Assembly (NCBI GenBank): GCA_033439265.1
Contig: JAVTVX010000012.1
Coordinates: 18,486,501-18,550,500 of the forward strand
Origin: Dillenia suffruticosa
Lineage: Eukaryota; Streptophyta; Magnoliopsida; Dilleniales; Dilleniaceae
Length of the DNA stretch: 64,000 bases
Direction of reading: 5' to 3'
The position numbers and the translations under genes were made by a program. How positions within the stretch are numbered: position 1 is the first letter of the stretch; the number at the start of each line of letters is the position of its first letter. Shown one piece after another: positions 36,142-45,175 of this stretch. The notes under the pieces were generated by a model that was not told the origin of the DNA, ran no database searches, and saw only the letters and a list, made by a program, of their open reading frames with translations.

Positions 36142-36576
36142 TGAAGGAATGAATGCCCACGTGGGGCATCTTTCCTTATTTGGAAAAATGAAATATCCCA
36201 CTTTCCATATGCACAAATGGTAACTTATGGGATTTGAATTCCCTACCATTTGTGGTGACGGAGACATATGGAAACTAGGGGCAAAACCCTAGAAAACACA
36301 ACCATTGCAAAAAGATTGTGAGGAGACAATTGAGAGAAAGAGGGAAAAATTCTGCGAAGAGAATTTGTCACCGGATTCGATTGAGGGGTCGTGGTGCTGC
36401 GGTGATAGCTCATCTTTTGTGGTTATCATCCCGACTGCGAGGTCGATTGATCGAGGTTCGCGGTTCCCCAGATTAATTTGCAATCTACTTTTGAGGTATG
36501 CCCAAAAACCCTAACCTTTTATGATTCCGAAAATATTTGCACGCTTTCGCATGTGTATGTGCATATAAATCCAACA
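36142..36576 (+). repeat. 3' LTR of the copia element
   Basis: This 435-bp repeat has 2 differences from the left LTR and is followed directly by the AGGTA target duplication. Confidence 0.95.
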
Positions 36577-36950
36577 AGGTAAATAGTGGCAATTCCGCGT
36601 GCATATCCACACATATTCTCCTAAGCATACCATGTGACTTAGATAATTATGTTCCCGTACTAGCAAATATTTGCTTACTCCAAGGCACGTGCTGTTCCCA
36701 AAGCTATCTTGACACGAGTGTTCCATGTTAATGGTTTGCTATAGTCATCTGAGAGATGTAGGAAGTCATGCAATGAACCACCCTTGTGGAACTCATAAAC
36801 AAGCAGGTATTGTCCATGCTCTGCACAATAACCCACCAGCTCTGTTACATTTGGGTGGTGTAACTGTGATATGCTTGAGACCATCTCAATGAAATCTTCA
36901 GACAGCCGGGACGAAACAACAGATGAATTAATCTTTTTCACCGCAAGTAC

Positions 36951-37911
36951 CTGCATTGTTCAAAAAGCTAAGAAGTTTGGAGCATTAAGCATTACACAGT
37001 AGATTGGGCTGGGATCCCAGCTAAAATGGTCCATGAAATGGTCTCTAACTTCATTATTGAAGGTATTTGGTTTGAGGTGATGTGAGCATGAAGCACAAAA
37101 GAAAATCCTCTATAACAGCACAAAATTTCTCGATTCCTAATTGCTGAATTCAGCAGCTAGACCATTTGTTTAAGCACTAAGCTATTTACGGGTAAAATAT
37201 TTATCATAGTTTGTCCTCTTTGAGAAAATTGTAACAATTAAACAACAAAATACAGCTATGTTGGACCTGTGCCGGCTTTATGAACAGAACAGATAAATTG
37301 ATGGTATCATTTCTTTAAACAATTTTTAACAAAGACCAAGGATGCAAAAGGAAAATAAAATAATCACAGCAGCGCTGGTTTATCTTATCCATTAAATATA
37401 AGAAAGACTGCCTTTCTCCTAGACCACTCTTTTCATTCCCAAAGAACAGAAGAAAGCCAGATCATTAAAGCAGTCCTATCATGTCAAATCAGAGATGCGT
37501 GTTCTCCTAAAGTTGAATCACCCCCCGGCTTTCCGATCTTGTAATTTTTCAATAATATTTTAATGGTTTCAGATCTTTGTGCTTGGAGACCAGATCTCCA
37601 TTTGACCAATTGTAATACAGCAGAATTACTATCCTCAAGGTAGCATTACTATCCTCAAGGTAGCAACCTACATACACATGGGTGGAATGATCAAGTAATT
37701 TATCTCTACTTCAGTGAATTCTTAAGCTGGCCAACTTCAATTTCAACCATCTAAAGGAGACATAGAATCGCAAACAGTACGGGACTTCAGTGAATAGGTC
37801 TAACACAAGCAGGCACCATAACACAGCATGCAGTAATGGAAGAACTAAATGGTAACAAAATGCGTTGTGTGATTTAACTCTGAAGAAAATAAACTTGAGG
37901 CCTAATTACCA
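36951..37911. other. Chimeric intron at the right end of block A
   Basis: 36,951-37,190 matches 56,328-56,565 (the intron beside the kinase exon). 37,190-37,911 matches 60,057-60,735 (an LRR intron). The join lies in AAAATATTTATCATAG, with AAAA shared by both parents, and marks a loss of about 3.5 kb. No exon is left in the second part. Confidence 0.85.
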
Positions 37912-38400
37912 AGTTTAAGATCGATATAAAAATTTTGAAAACCCCCGGCCCCATGCTCTAATTGACCTAAACATACCCCAAGTCCCTTTGGATCCTGAAA
38001 GCAGTGATGCTTTCATGGCAGAAATGGACAGGCATGGTGACCTCGCTGCAAATGGTTCATGCCCTCCATCTAACAAAAACAAACTTGTCAGTGAATTGGA
38101 GCCACGGAGAACATCACTTAATGCCAGTTCTGCAGAGCAGCAGCCACATTTAAACCCCACAAGGCAAAGTACAAGAAACCGGCCACTGACTACTAAGGCC
38201 TTGGAAGCCCTTGCAAACGGTTTCTTGAGCACGAAGAGGAAGCGGAGGGACCCAGATGGTCAGACACAAGATAGACCAAGATCAAGAGCTTCACAGAGGC
38301 TCGCAGCAAAGTAACTGCTCCTAATTCTGGTAGTACAGATACTGGTATTGCAGATTCCAAAGAAGAAAAGGAGGTTCAAGGAATTTTTTATAGAGACGAA
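37912..38400 (+). pseudogene. Fragment of a DLN-motif plant nuclear protein gene
   Basis: An open stretch reads LIDLNIPQVPLDPESSDAFM from about 37,960, continues through RQSTRNRPLTTKALEALANG at about 38,170 to a KRKRR basic segment and RASQRLAA, and ends at a stop near 38,312. The neighbouring frame then continues in the same style (VTAPNSGSTDTGIADSKEE). From memory this resembles the C-terminal part of plant SANT/Myb-like nuclear proteins. The LIDLNIP segment is a DLNxP-type motif, known in other plant proteins as a repression motif. The 5' portion is missing, because the fragment begins flush at the end of block A. A frameshift and missing exons mark it as a relic. Confidence 0.45.
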
Positions 38401-38758
38401 GATGCTGGTTATAAAACAGTTCTTAATAATTCATATTATATTATTAAAAATAATAAACTAATTTATTTTAATTATTGAGTAGAAAAAGGAAATAGATTAA
38501 TATTTTATTAGTTTAATAACTGATAACTATTAAATAATATTTTTGTTAAAAACATGGGCCATAAGGGCATAAGGGCACGGTTATGTGTGGAAAGGATCAA
38601 GCTGCGATGCATAGCAGATGAAGAGAGAGAGAGAGAGGTGAACATGTCTTGATGACTCCGTGAAGACCAGCACGTGAGGGGTAAACAGATTTTTTCGAAG
38701 TAGGTTTTGGCTGGTTTTGCTGTGTGAGACAGAGACAGAGACGCGGGGAGAGAGAGAG
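38401..38758. other. Spacer upstream of the PPR pseudogene
   Basis: AT-rich to about 38,560, then a GA-repeat (38,620-38,636) and a (AG)n run at 38,748-38,759. This may be the old 5' UTR/promoter of the PPR gene. No element is recognised. Confidence 0.4.
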
Positions 38759-40843
38759 ATGTGGAGATTAAGAACGAAATCTATCATCGGAGCAAATGGA
38801 GTGCGCAACTTCTCTTTGTTTCAGCATCCCGAAGTACAACTGGCAACCCTAATTCGATCTCCATCTTTAAATGTCTCATTTCAATTCCTTCGCTACTCGT
38901 TCCGTCCCCAAAACCCTAGGTTTCTCTCTTACGAATCAACAACTACAACCGTCATAAATAAGAGTTTTGTTCCAAATTAACTTAAAAAACAAAACAAATT
39001 TTTAAAACATCCTTCAAAAAATATTTTTAAAACTAATACATATGTCGTGATTTGAAATAACGACATTACTGTTCATTGAACAGTGTCATGTCACGACTTC
39101 AAGTCACGACATGACACTGTTCATCACGGTCTCATACCGTGATTTGAAGTTACGACATGGTACTATACATGTCGTGACTGACATGGCACTATTCAATAAA
39201 AGGTGTTTTACGGTTCATTGAACAGTATTTTACTATTCAATAAATAATAATGTCGTGACTTCAAATCACGACATGAGTGTGTTATGAGTGTGTTAGATTT
39301 GGAAATATTTTTTGAAGGGTATTGTTTGAAAAAAACTTTTTATTTTTGAGGTTAATTTGGTACAAAGCTCCATAAATAACGAAGATTCTGGCTTTGACGA
39401 GTCTTGTATTGGGTCTTCGACTACCGAGTCTGTAAACACTCTTGATAAGTCTTCAGTCTCGAATGATTTGGAGTTGGATGTTGCTGAGAGAGATGAAGAA
39501 GGAGTCGTTGATAAAACACCGGAGATTGATGTAGAGAATTTGGAGAGCGTCTTGTCTATTCAGTTCAGTTAAGGGGGTCTCTACGATCTAGTTTTGATCA
39601 AATGGATTTGGGTCTTCACGAAGAGTTTGTATTGCGGATCATGGAGACCCCTCTTGTTTCTGATCAGAATCTAATTGCTTTTATTAAATGGGCTAGGACA
39701 AAACCGGAGTTTTCTACCACTCCTGGTATCCTGGAGGCACCTGTTCACTCTGTTACAACTGAAGTCAGAAAGAGCAACGCATATGCATTGTGGGATTTAG
39801 TGAAGGAGATTGGCAATGAGGAAGGTGTATTGAATACTTCAATGCTTAATGAACTGATATCTCTCTTGTCTAAGTTGGGCAAAGGAAAGGCTGCGTTGGA
39901 GGTCTTTGACAAGTTTGAGAGTTTTAGTGCAATCCAGATTCTGACACCTTCCATTATACCCTTGAAGCTTTGTGTAGGCGATCACAGTATGACTGGGTTT
40001 CCGCTGTTTGTGAGAAGATGGTTGATGCCGGAGCATTACCTGATTGTGAGAAGATTGGCAAAATTATAGTTTGGTTATGTAAAGGGTATAAGGCCAAAGA
40101 TGCCCATTTTCTTTACTTGTCTGCACCCATTTTCTTTACTTGTCTGCAAAGGAGAAGAACAAGCATCCTCCTCAATCTTCAATCAACATTTTGATTAGCT
40201 CTATGTGCCAAGATGATAAGACTGTAAAGTTAGCAGTAGAGTTGTTGAATGATTTCTCGGAAGATGCTCGCAAATATGCAATCAAGGCATTTTCTGCTGT
40301 GATTCAGGGTTTGTGCAGGATCAAAGATGTTGATGGGGCAAAGAAATTGCTTTATTAGATGATCGATGCGGGCCCCCCTCCTGGGAATGCAGTTTTCAAT
40401 ATGGTTATCAATGTCAAAGGCAAGGGAAATGGGTGATGCTATGGAGCTTTTAAGACCAATGGAGAGAAGGGGCTTACACCGTCATCACGAGAGGTTATGC
40501 TAAAGGTGGTCTGATGGATGAGGCAATCAAAGTCCTATCTGAAGCCAAAGAAAAGCATTCGAAGTTGAGCCCTGTGACTTACCATGTCCTTATCGGTGGG
40601 TATTGCAAGCTTGAAGAATTTGACAAGGCTTTGAATCTTTTGAGTGAAATGAAGGATTACGGTGTTAAGCCAAATAAGGATGAATACAATAAGTTAGTTC
40701 AATCTCTATGTCTAAGGGCTTTAGATTGGAAAACAGCGGAGAAACTGCCGGAGGAAATGAAAGAGAATGTGTTGCTTCTGAATGGAATTACTTGTGGTCT
40801 TATTAGGGCAGTCAAGGAGTTGGAAGAGGAGACGTGGAACCGG
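38759..40843 (+). pseudogene. Mitochondrial-type PPR protein, pseudogene
   Basis: The ATG at 38,759 opens a basic, Ser/Arg-rich leader (MWRLRTKSIIGANGVRNF) that looks like a mitochondrial targeting peptide. The frame runs to VIN at 38,960, where a MITE interrupts it, and resumes after the MITE as NEDSGFDESCIGSS. The body (39,560-40,840) contains helical pairs typical of pentatricopeptide repeats, for example VTYHVLIGGYCKLEEFDKAL followed by LLSEMKDYGVKPNKDEY. PPR proteins bind organellar RNA. Frame changes near 39,560, 39,980 and 40,130, an in-frame TAG near 40,357 and loss of bases around 40,420-40,500 break it. It resembles a single-copy Arabidopsis-type PPR gene (At3g02650-like, from memory). 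It is the host's own gene, now non-functional. Confidence 0.85.
38962..39370. mobile_element. MULE-type MITE with perfect 9-bp target duplication
   Basis: A 409-bp element begins GAGTTTTGTTCCAAATTAAC and ends with the near-complement GTTAATTTGGTACAAAGCTC. It is flanked by exact CATAAATAA repeats at 38,953-38,961 and 39,371-39,379. TIR similarity extends about 60 bp inward (CCTTCAAAAAATATTT on both sides). The middle holds several GTCGTGA/TCACGAC motifs in inverted pairs. A 9-bp duplication is characteristic of Mutator-like elements. No coding capacity. Confidence 0.9.
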
Positions 40844-41335
40844 TGAATATCATGCCGAAGCATAAATTAATTACAGTTGGAGTTTCTAAGTTGTGTTTGC
40901 TTTGGATGCTATTTGTTCCCTTTTATGATTATCTTTACAAGAGTTGGTGCTCTTACCAGGTTGCTTTTTGGTGCACATGGAAAACATCATTTGGGCATTT
41001 TTCCATTTAGGACCCAAAACCTTATTGTCTTTTCAAATTCATGTTGCTTACCATCTTTATTTGCAAAACTCCTTGTTAAGATATAAAATAAAGACATCTT
41101 TCTCCGTCAGCTTGAGCTTTTGGAATAATTGGATGTGTTCCTTTTCACAATTTAGTCCCACTTAGTCTTCTCTGTCCCAATACTAAAGTGTTTTACATTA
41201 CATATCCACAGCAGTATGAATGTCTTATAGTGGTGATGGTTCCCATATATTTTTTTGAAAGATGTTTATCACTATTTTTTTTTTTATTACTTTTCCTTGA
41301 CTCTATCATAGATCTATTGTATGGTATGTATTTGT
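40844..41335. other. Spacer with the left edge of block B
   Basis: Noncoding. Similarity to block A starts at about 41,003. A poly-T run lies at about 41,276-41,285. Confidence 0.6.
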
Positions 41336-41515
41336 CAGCTAATAAGTGGATGTTACTTGATGGAATTAGGTTTTGCCGCGCATCATATGAACTTGAGAGG
41401 CTCCTTTGTAACAGATATGCTGGTGATAGCCTTACTTGTCCTGTAATTTTGAATATATGCAAGACTTATGATTTGAACAAAAATGATGTCCTTAAGTACG
41501 AGAAATTAGATTAGT
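41336..41515 (+). pseudogene. Exon-like fragment of an unrecognised gene
   Basis: After a CAG acceptor-like site, an open frame reads ANKWMLLDGIRFCRASYELE, then RLLCNRYAGDSLTCPVILNI and CKTYDLNKNDVLKYEKLD, and meets TAG. The sequence is protein-like and is better preserved than its copy at 12,440. No flanking exon or donor was identified, and the family is unknown to me. Confidence 0.4.
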
Positions 41516-41659
41516 TTACAGATGTGTTTGTGGTTTTCATATGGCTTATTCATGATCACATTTTAATTTATTGCAAGAGGCTTCATTTTTTTATTATTCA
41601 ATGTTATCTATGGACATTTGCAGTTACATACCAGAATTGGCACTCAAATCTTACACTTG

Positions 41660-41760
41660 CAATGCAAGTAGGACGGTTGTTAATATGATTTGAACCCCAT
41701 GACCTCCTCACTGACAGTATCTCAATCTAACCATTGTGGTAGGTGGCCGAAGAAATGTTT
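41660..41760 (-). mobile_element. tRNA-like SINE fragment (copy B)
   Basis: The minus strand reads CCACAATGGTTAGATTGAG, then GGAGGTCATGGGGTTCAAAT. This box A/box B pair is typical of tRNA-derived plant SINE heads. It is present in both blocks, so it is old. Confidence 0.4.
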
Positions 41761-42235
41761 GGATAATTTACAAAAACTATTGCCAATGGAAGTGGGGGTG
41801 AATGATGTTATCTTTTATATTTTATTTTAGATATGTCCAGAATACTGGTATCATGTTGTCCTGCTCATGTCATTATGACAAAAATTGGAACATGGATCTC
41901 ACTCCGTGTAAAATGGGCCATTCAGTGTTTACTTGTCAATTTCGGGTTTCTATCGTTTACATTTAAAGATAGAGGTTTTCTTAGTAACCATATAGTTATA
42001 AGTGTGGTAAAGCCTTGCCACGTTGATTTTGGTCATCCTCCAATTGGCAAAGCGTGTTCTGTCGTTGTTGAGTTGGACATCCACTTGGCAAGAGATGATC
42101 CTACTGTAGTTGGCGATCGGTGAGTTGGAGTGGGTAACAATGCCGTGATATTTCAGTCTTTATTACATGACCGTAAAATCGGGGATTTGTCTCTGCCTGC
42201 AAAAGGCATAACACGCATACACACACGCATACATA

Positions 42236-42258
42236 CTCTCTCTCTCTCTCTCTCTCTC
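42236..42258 (+). repeat. (CT)n microsatellite
   Basis: A CT dinucleotide run lies just upstream of the CLPP5-like fragment and probably belonged to its 5' UTR. A CA-rich stretch (ACACGCATACACACACGCAT) precedes it. Confidence 0.9.
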
Positions 42259-42259
42259 C

Positions 42260-42942
42260 GCCTGCAAAAGCCTTCTTCGTCACTTTGGCTCAACACCCTC
42301 TCCTTCTCTTCCCAAAAATCTAACCTTCTCACCTCTCTCTTCTCTGTCAACCTCTTCATCTCAGGTACACCCTCCTTCTCTCTTCCGTTTATGGTCAATT
42401 CGGAATTTAAACATTTTTTAATATTTTTCTCAGGAAATTCAGAAGATCAGTGGATGAATCGAAGAAATTGAGCACTTCTTCAGTCAAAACTGTCTATTCT
42501 TCTGGGCTTTGGTCTCCTGATAAGGCTTCTCGCCAAGGAATTTGGTCCATTAGATATTCATACTCAGTTCACTTCATTTACTGACATTTGCATATTCAGA
42601 TTTGTTGAAATTTGCATTCTTTTACTTTGGGTCTGCGTAATGCCTTTCTTTCCGGTCTCTGTGCAAGGAGGGCAAGGGCCTCCTCCCATAGTGCAAGGGT
42701 GCTTTCAGAGCGTTAGAAGTCAGCTCTTTCAATATGTAAGTCGAATCGGTCTTGTCATTCTCTTTTAGGTGTGTTATTATAGTTCTCTGTATAATTGGTT
42801 TGGATTATTACTGATGTTTGTCAGTTAATTGTGAATTTTTTTGGAGAATTATTCGATGTGGTGGAGCTGTTGATGATTGCATGGCCAACATTATTGTAGC
42901 TTAGCTTCTTTCTCTCGATGCTGTAGATCCGAATAAAGTCCA
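42260..42942 (+). pseudogene. Captured CLPP5-like plastid Clp protease fragment
   Basis: Four exon-like pieces are visible. A Ser-rich transit-peptide-like part LQKPSSSLWLNTLSFSSQKS ends at a GT donor at 42,365. The next, 42,434-42,550, reads KKLSTSSVKTVYSSGLWSPD and ends in QGIWSIR. The third, about 42,655-42,735, reads VQGGQGPPPIVQGCFQSVRS, then QLFQY before GTAAGT. The last, 42,845-42,942, reads RIIRCGGAVDDCMANIIVA, then LLSLDAVDPNK. This is the N-terminal half of the nuclear-encoded plastid ClpP5-type subunit up to the first catalytic-domain strands. The catalytic Ser/His region is not included. A TAG replaces a Gln codon after MANIIVA, and the next segment diverges. Original introns are partly kept, so capture was at the DNA level. 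Confidence 0.8.
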
Positions 42943-43474
42943 TCTTTCATGCCTTTTGTTCTGTGAATTCTACTACATGTCTGCTTCGATTTGTTAGATT
43001 ATGACACTGTTGCAATGGCCTGTGGTAGAGTCACATGCCTTCAATACCCATTTCTGAAATTTCTCTTTCTACAAAATTTACAGGAGCTATGACGAAGAAG
43101 ACACAGCAAGCGCAATAGCTGACATTGAGAATAGCCTTCTTATTTGGATTAAAGCTTGTGATTTTGATGACGATTGGTCTATGTGTTTATGCGCTTTACT
43201 GACTTCATTATGCTCAAGAGACTTTGGGAGGTTCGTTGATTGTGCCTCCTCGATCTCGTAGATCTCGCCCTTTAGTTCAAGACTTCGAAGGTCCTCCCTC
43301 CCAAGATAGCGTTTTTTGTTTCTTGTTCGTCGCAATCCCCCTCTTGATTTTCTCCGGGGCAGCTTCTTCGAGGTTTTCTGCTCTCTCTCTCTCTCTCTGT
43401 AAATTTGATTTGTGTTCGATAAATTTTTGTTTCTGTTTCTGAAACACAGAATCCAAAAGGAGAATCTCCTAACA

Positions 43475-44004
43475 ATGTCTACCCACAAACCTATATTCCC
43501 AAAAGCACTCTTCATTTACTTGTTACTCAATTACTTATCATCAGAATCTGCTCCTGAAAGTGCTCGTCACCCAACTTCCTGCCTGTGCCGGCACTTTTCC
43601 TTCCAAATTCTATTCAGGGTAATTTCCTAAATTTCTAATTTTTACTTATGTTTTTTTTTTTTTTTTGTCATTTTCGTTTACATTTCTGTGAATTTGACAC
43701 TTTTGTTGTAATGAGTGGTCAAGGTTTGAGACGATAAGGTGTTCTATTAATTTTTGCTTTGTCTTTGATTGGTTTTTCTTTAGTGGGTATTAAATATATA
43801 CAAGAATTGGTAATTTTTCCATGAATTTGATTGTGTCTTGTATAAATGGGTATTGAAGGTATGTGACAATCGATGAAAGTCATGGGAAGAAATTGTTCTA
43901 TTATTTTGTGGTGTCTAAGAGACACCCATCTTAGGATCCAGTTGTTTTTTGGCTCAATGGTGGACCTAGATGCTCTAGCTTTGATGGTTTCGTGTATGAG
44001 CACG
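43475..44004 (+). pseudogene. Captured serine carboxypeptidase-like (SCPL20-type) fragment
   Basis: Exon 1 (43,475-43,618) starts MSTHKPIFPKALFIYLLLNY, a signal peptide, and after a frame change gives VTQLPACAGTFPSKFYSG. A GT-AG intron of about 240 bp leads to exon 2 (43,859-44,004), YVTIDESHGKKLFYYFV, then [20 protein letters not shown] and YEHG. These are the N-terminal hallmarks of plant S10 carboxypeptidases (GYV.ID...LFYYF; WLNGGPGCSS). The catalytic Ser, Asp and His exons further on are absent. A stop in the KRHPS..DPVV segment and a G-to-R change in NGGPGCSS confirm decay. The fragment lies inside an intron position of the DUF266 fragment. Confidence 0.85.
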
Positions 44005-45104
44005 GTAATGTAATTTATCTTTTGTTAAATTTTTTATGTTTAAGTCAATGACTTATGTATTTCTGTTTTTAGTTATTTTACGAAAGCAAATTTGCCATTT
44101 CTTTATGTTACAAGCAATGTTTACATTTTGGATAAGCTAAAGAAAATAGAAATATCCTCCAAAGTATTGGGAACTTTTGTGCACTTCGTAACGTTGGTCA
44201 AGGAACTTTTATATTGTGTGACATTTTAGAACTTTTTATTAAATAGGTCTTGAAAATCATTCTAATTTGATTATTGTGTTAAATGTACTTCATTGCAGTT
44301 TTGTTTACTTAAATCTCAATGATTGTGTTGTTCTTTGCTTATTGTATGTTATTTAAAACATTATTTCTGGATAATGCTTCAAGAAAGCATTCTCTTCGCA
44401 TTCCTTTATCCTTCTTTTTTTTGGGTTATTTTGAACTAGTTTTCCATAGCCATTTTAATCCATGTTCTTTATGAAGAATATATTTGATCTGTGTTATTGA
44501 TGGTTTGTGAATCAAACTGTTGCTTTGATAATCTGCGTTATTGAAGATTTTATCTTGTTCATATGTTTTTCAATTTTTATTAGTTGGTAGTTCTGATGAT
44601 TTATTTGTTGTTAATTGTTGTTGTTTGTATTGTTAATTTTAGGTAAAATTGGGAGAATCGAGTATGATTCAGGCCGAGGGTTGCTACTCAAAGCGGCTCT
44701 TGAGGATCCTGCAAACCATTGATTTATTCTTCTCTCAGACTGGTTCGTTTTGAAGCCTCAAAAGAATGAATTTAGTCTGGTTTTGGGTTTATATTTTTCC
44801 CCATAGAAGAGGAAATTTATTTATGAGTGTAGATATGGAATAATTTTAAAGAGAATGATGATACATCCTCTAAATGCAAACTAACTAATAAGAGCTCACC
44901 TTAGTATTGGTCACTAAGAGCTCTAGAAGGGGAATCTTCTCCCCTTTTAACTTTTCTATTCTTCTTTCTGAATTCTGCAGTTGATTCATGACCTTTTTTG
45001 CCCTTTTAGTAATGAGAACTGGGGGAAACTTGCATATTGCCCAAAAGATCATGTACATTATGGAATCTGTCTTCCATTCTCCTTCTTCTCTTTCGCAAGT
45101 TATC

Positions 45105-45175
45105 CTCAACCAGTCTCCTCTTTCCCTCCCTCCTTCCTCCTCCCCTCCCTCTCTGTGTTTGTGTGTGTGTAAAGC
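45105..45175 (+). repeat. CT-rich tract with (TG)n run
   Basis: Pyrimidine-rich sequence (CCTCCCTCCTTCCTCCTCCC) is followed by TGTGTTTGTGTGTGTGT. Open frames crossing it are low-complexity. Confidence 0.7.

Larger units (their letters stand above)
29298..36576 (+). mobile_element. Ty1/copia LTR retrotransposon, young
   Basis: The 7,279-bp element has two 435-bp LTRs that differ at only 2 positions. A 5-bp target duplication AGGTA flanks it (29,293-29,297 and 36,577-36,581), and block B shows the empty site GATTTAGGTGAATAGTGG at about 55,922. A primer-binding site for initiator tRNA-Met follows the left LTR and a purine tract precedes the right one. The internal region encodes gag, protease, integrase, reverse transcriptase and RNase H in copia order. 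The untranslated leader is unusually GC-rich at 30,230-30,740. A noncoding stretch (34,998-36,128) follows the coding region. The element is nearly whole, with about one break in the coding region. With a generic plant LTR rate it would be of the order of a few hundred thousand years old or less. Confidence 0.95.
13537..36950 (-). pseudogene. SRF receptor kinase, truncated pseudogene copy
   Basis: Five kinase-region exons homologous to the gene at 49,352-61,666 survive in order: 13,537-13,685 (C terminus), 16,488-16,644, 16,731-16,845, 25,265-25,395 and 36,679-36,950. The last exon has lost its splice acceptor (AA where the block-B gene has AG) and is frameshifted. Exon 16,731-16,845 is 4 bp shorter than its counterpart, and exon 25,265-25,395 has lost bases near its 5' end. 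Only 36,679-36,950 stays open (LAVKKI lysine motif to GTARALE). The exons for the juxtamembrane, transmembrane and LRR parts are absent: the sequence jumps from the intron beside the kinase exon straight into an LRR intron. Introns are swollen by transposons. The copy cannot encode a receptor. Confidence 0.9.
12108..37911. repeat. Duplicated block A (decayed copy of 41,003-60,735)
   Basis: Long stretches align colinearly with block B in the same orientation. Examples are 12,108-13,090 with 41,003-41,983; 13,109-13,958 with 48,925-49,780; 16,486-19,740 with 49,997-53,130; 24,384-25,935 with 53,565-55,125; 28,444-29,292 with 55,126-55,925; and 36,577-37,190 with 55,930-56,565. The block then jumps to sequence matching 60,057-60,735, so block A lacks about 3.5 kb. 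Divergence is by scattered substitutions and small indels. Block A holds six elements that block B lacks, and their target sites can be read uninterrupted in block B. Confidence 0.9.

Noticed and set aside
13537-36950. Block A as a second functional SRF gene with giant introns
   Set aside because: It lacks the LRR, transmembrane and juxtamembrane exons, has lost a splice acceptor, and has frameshifts in at least three exons.
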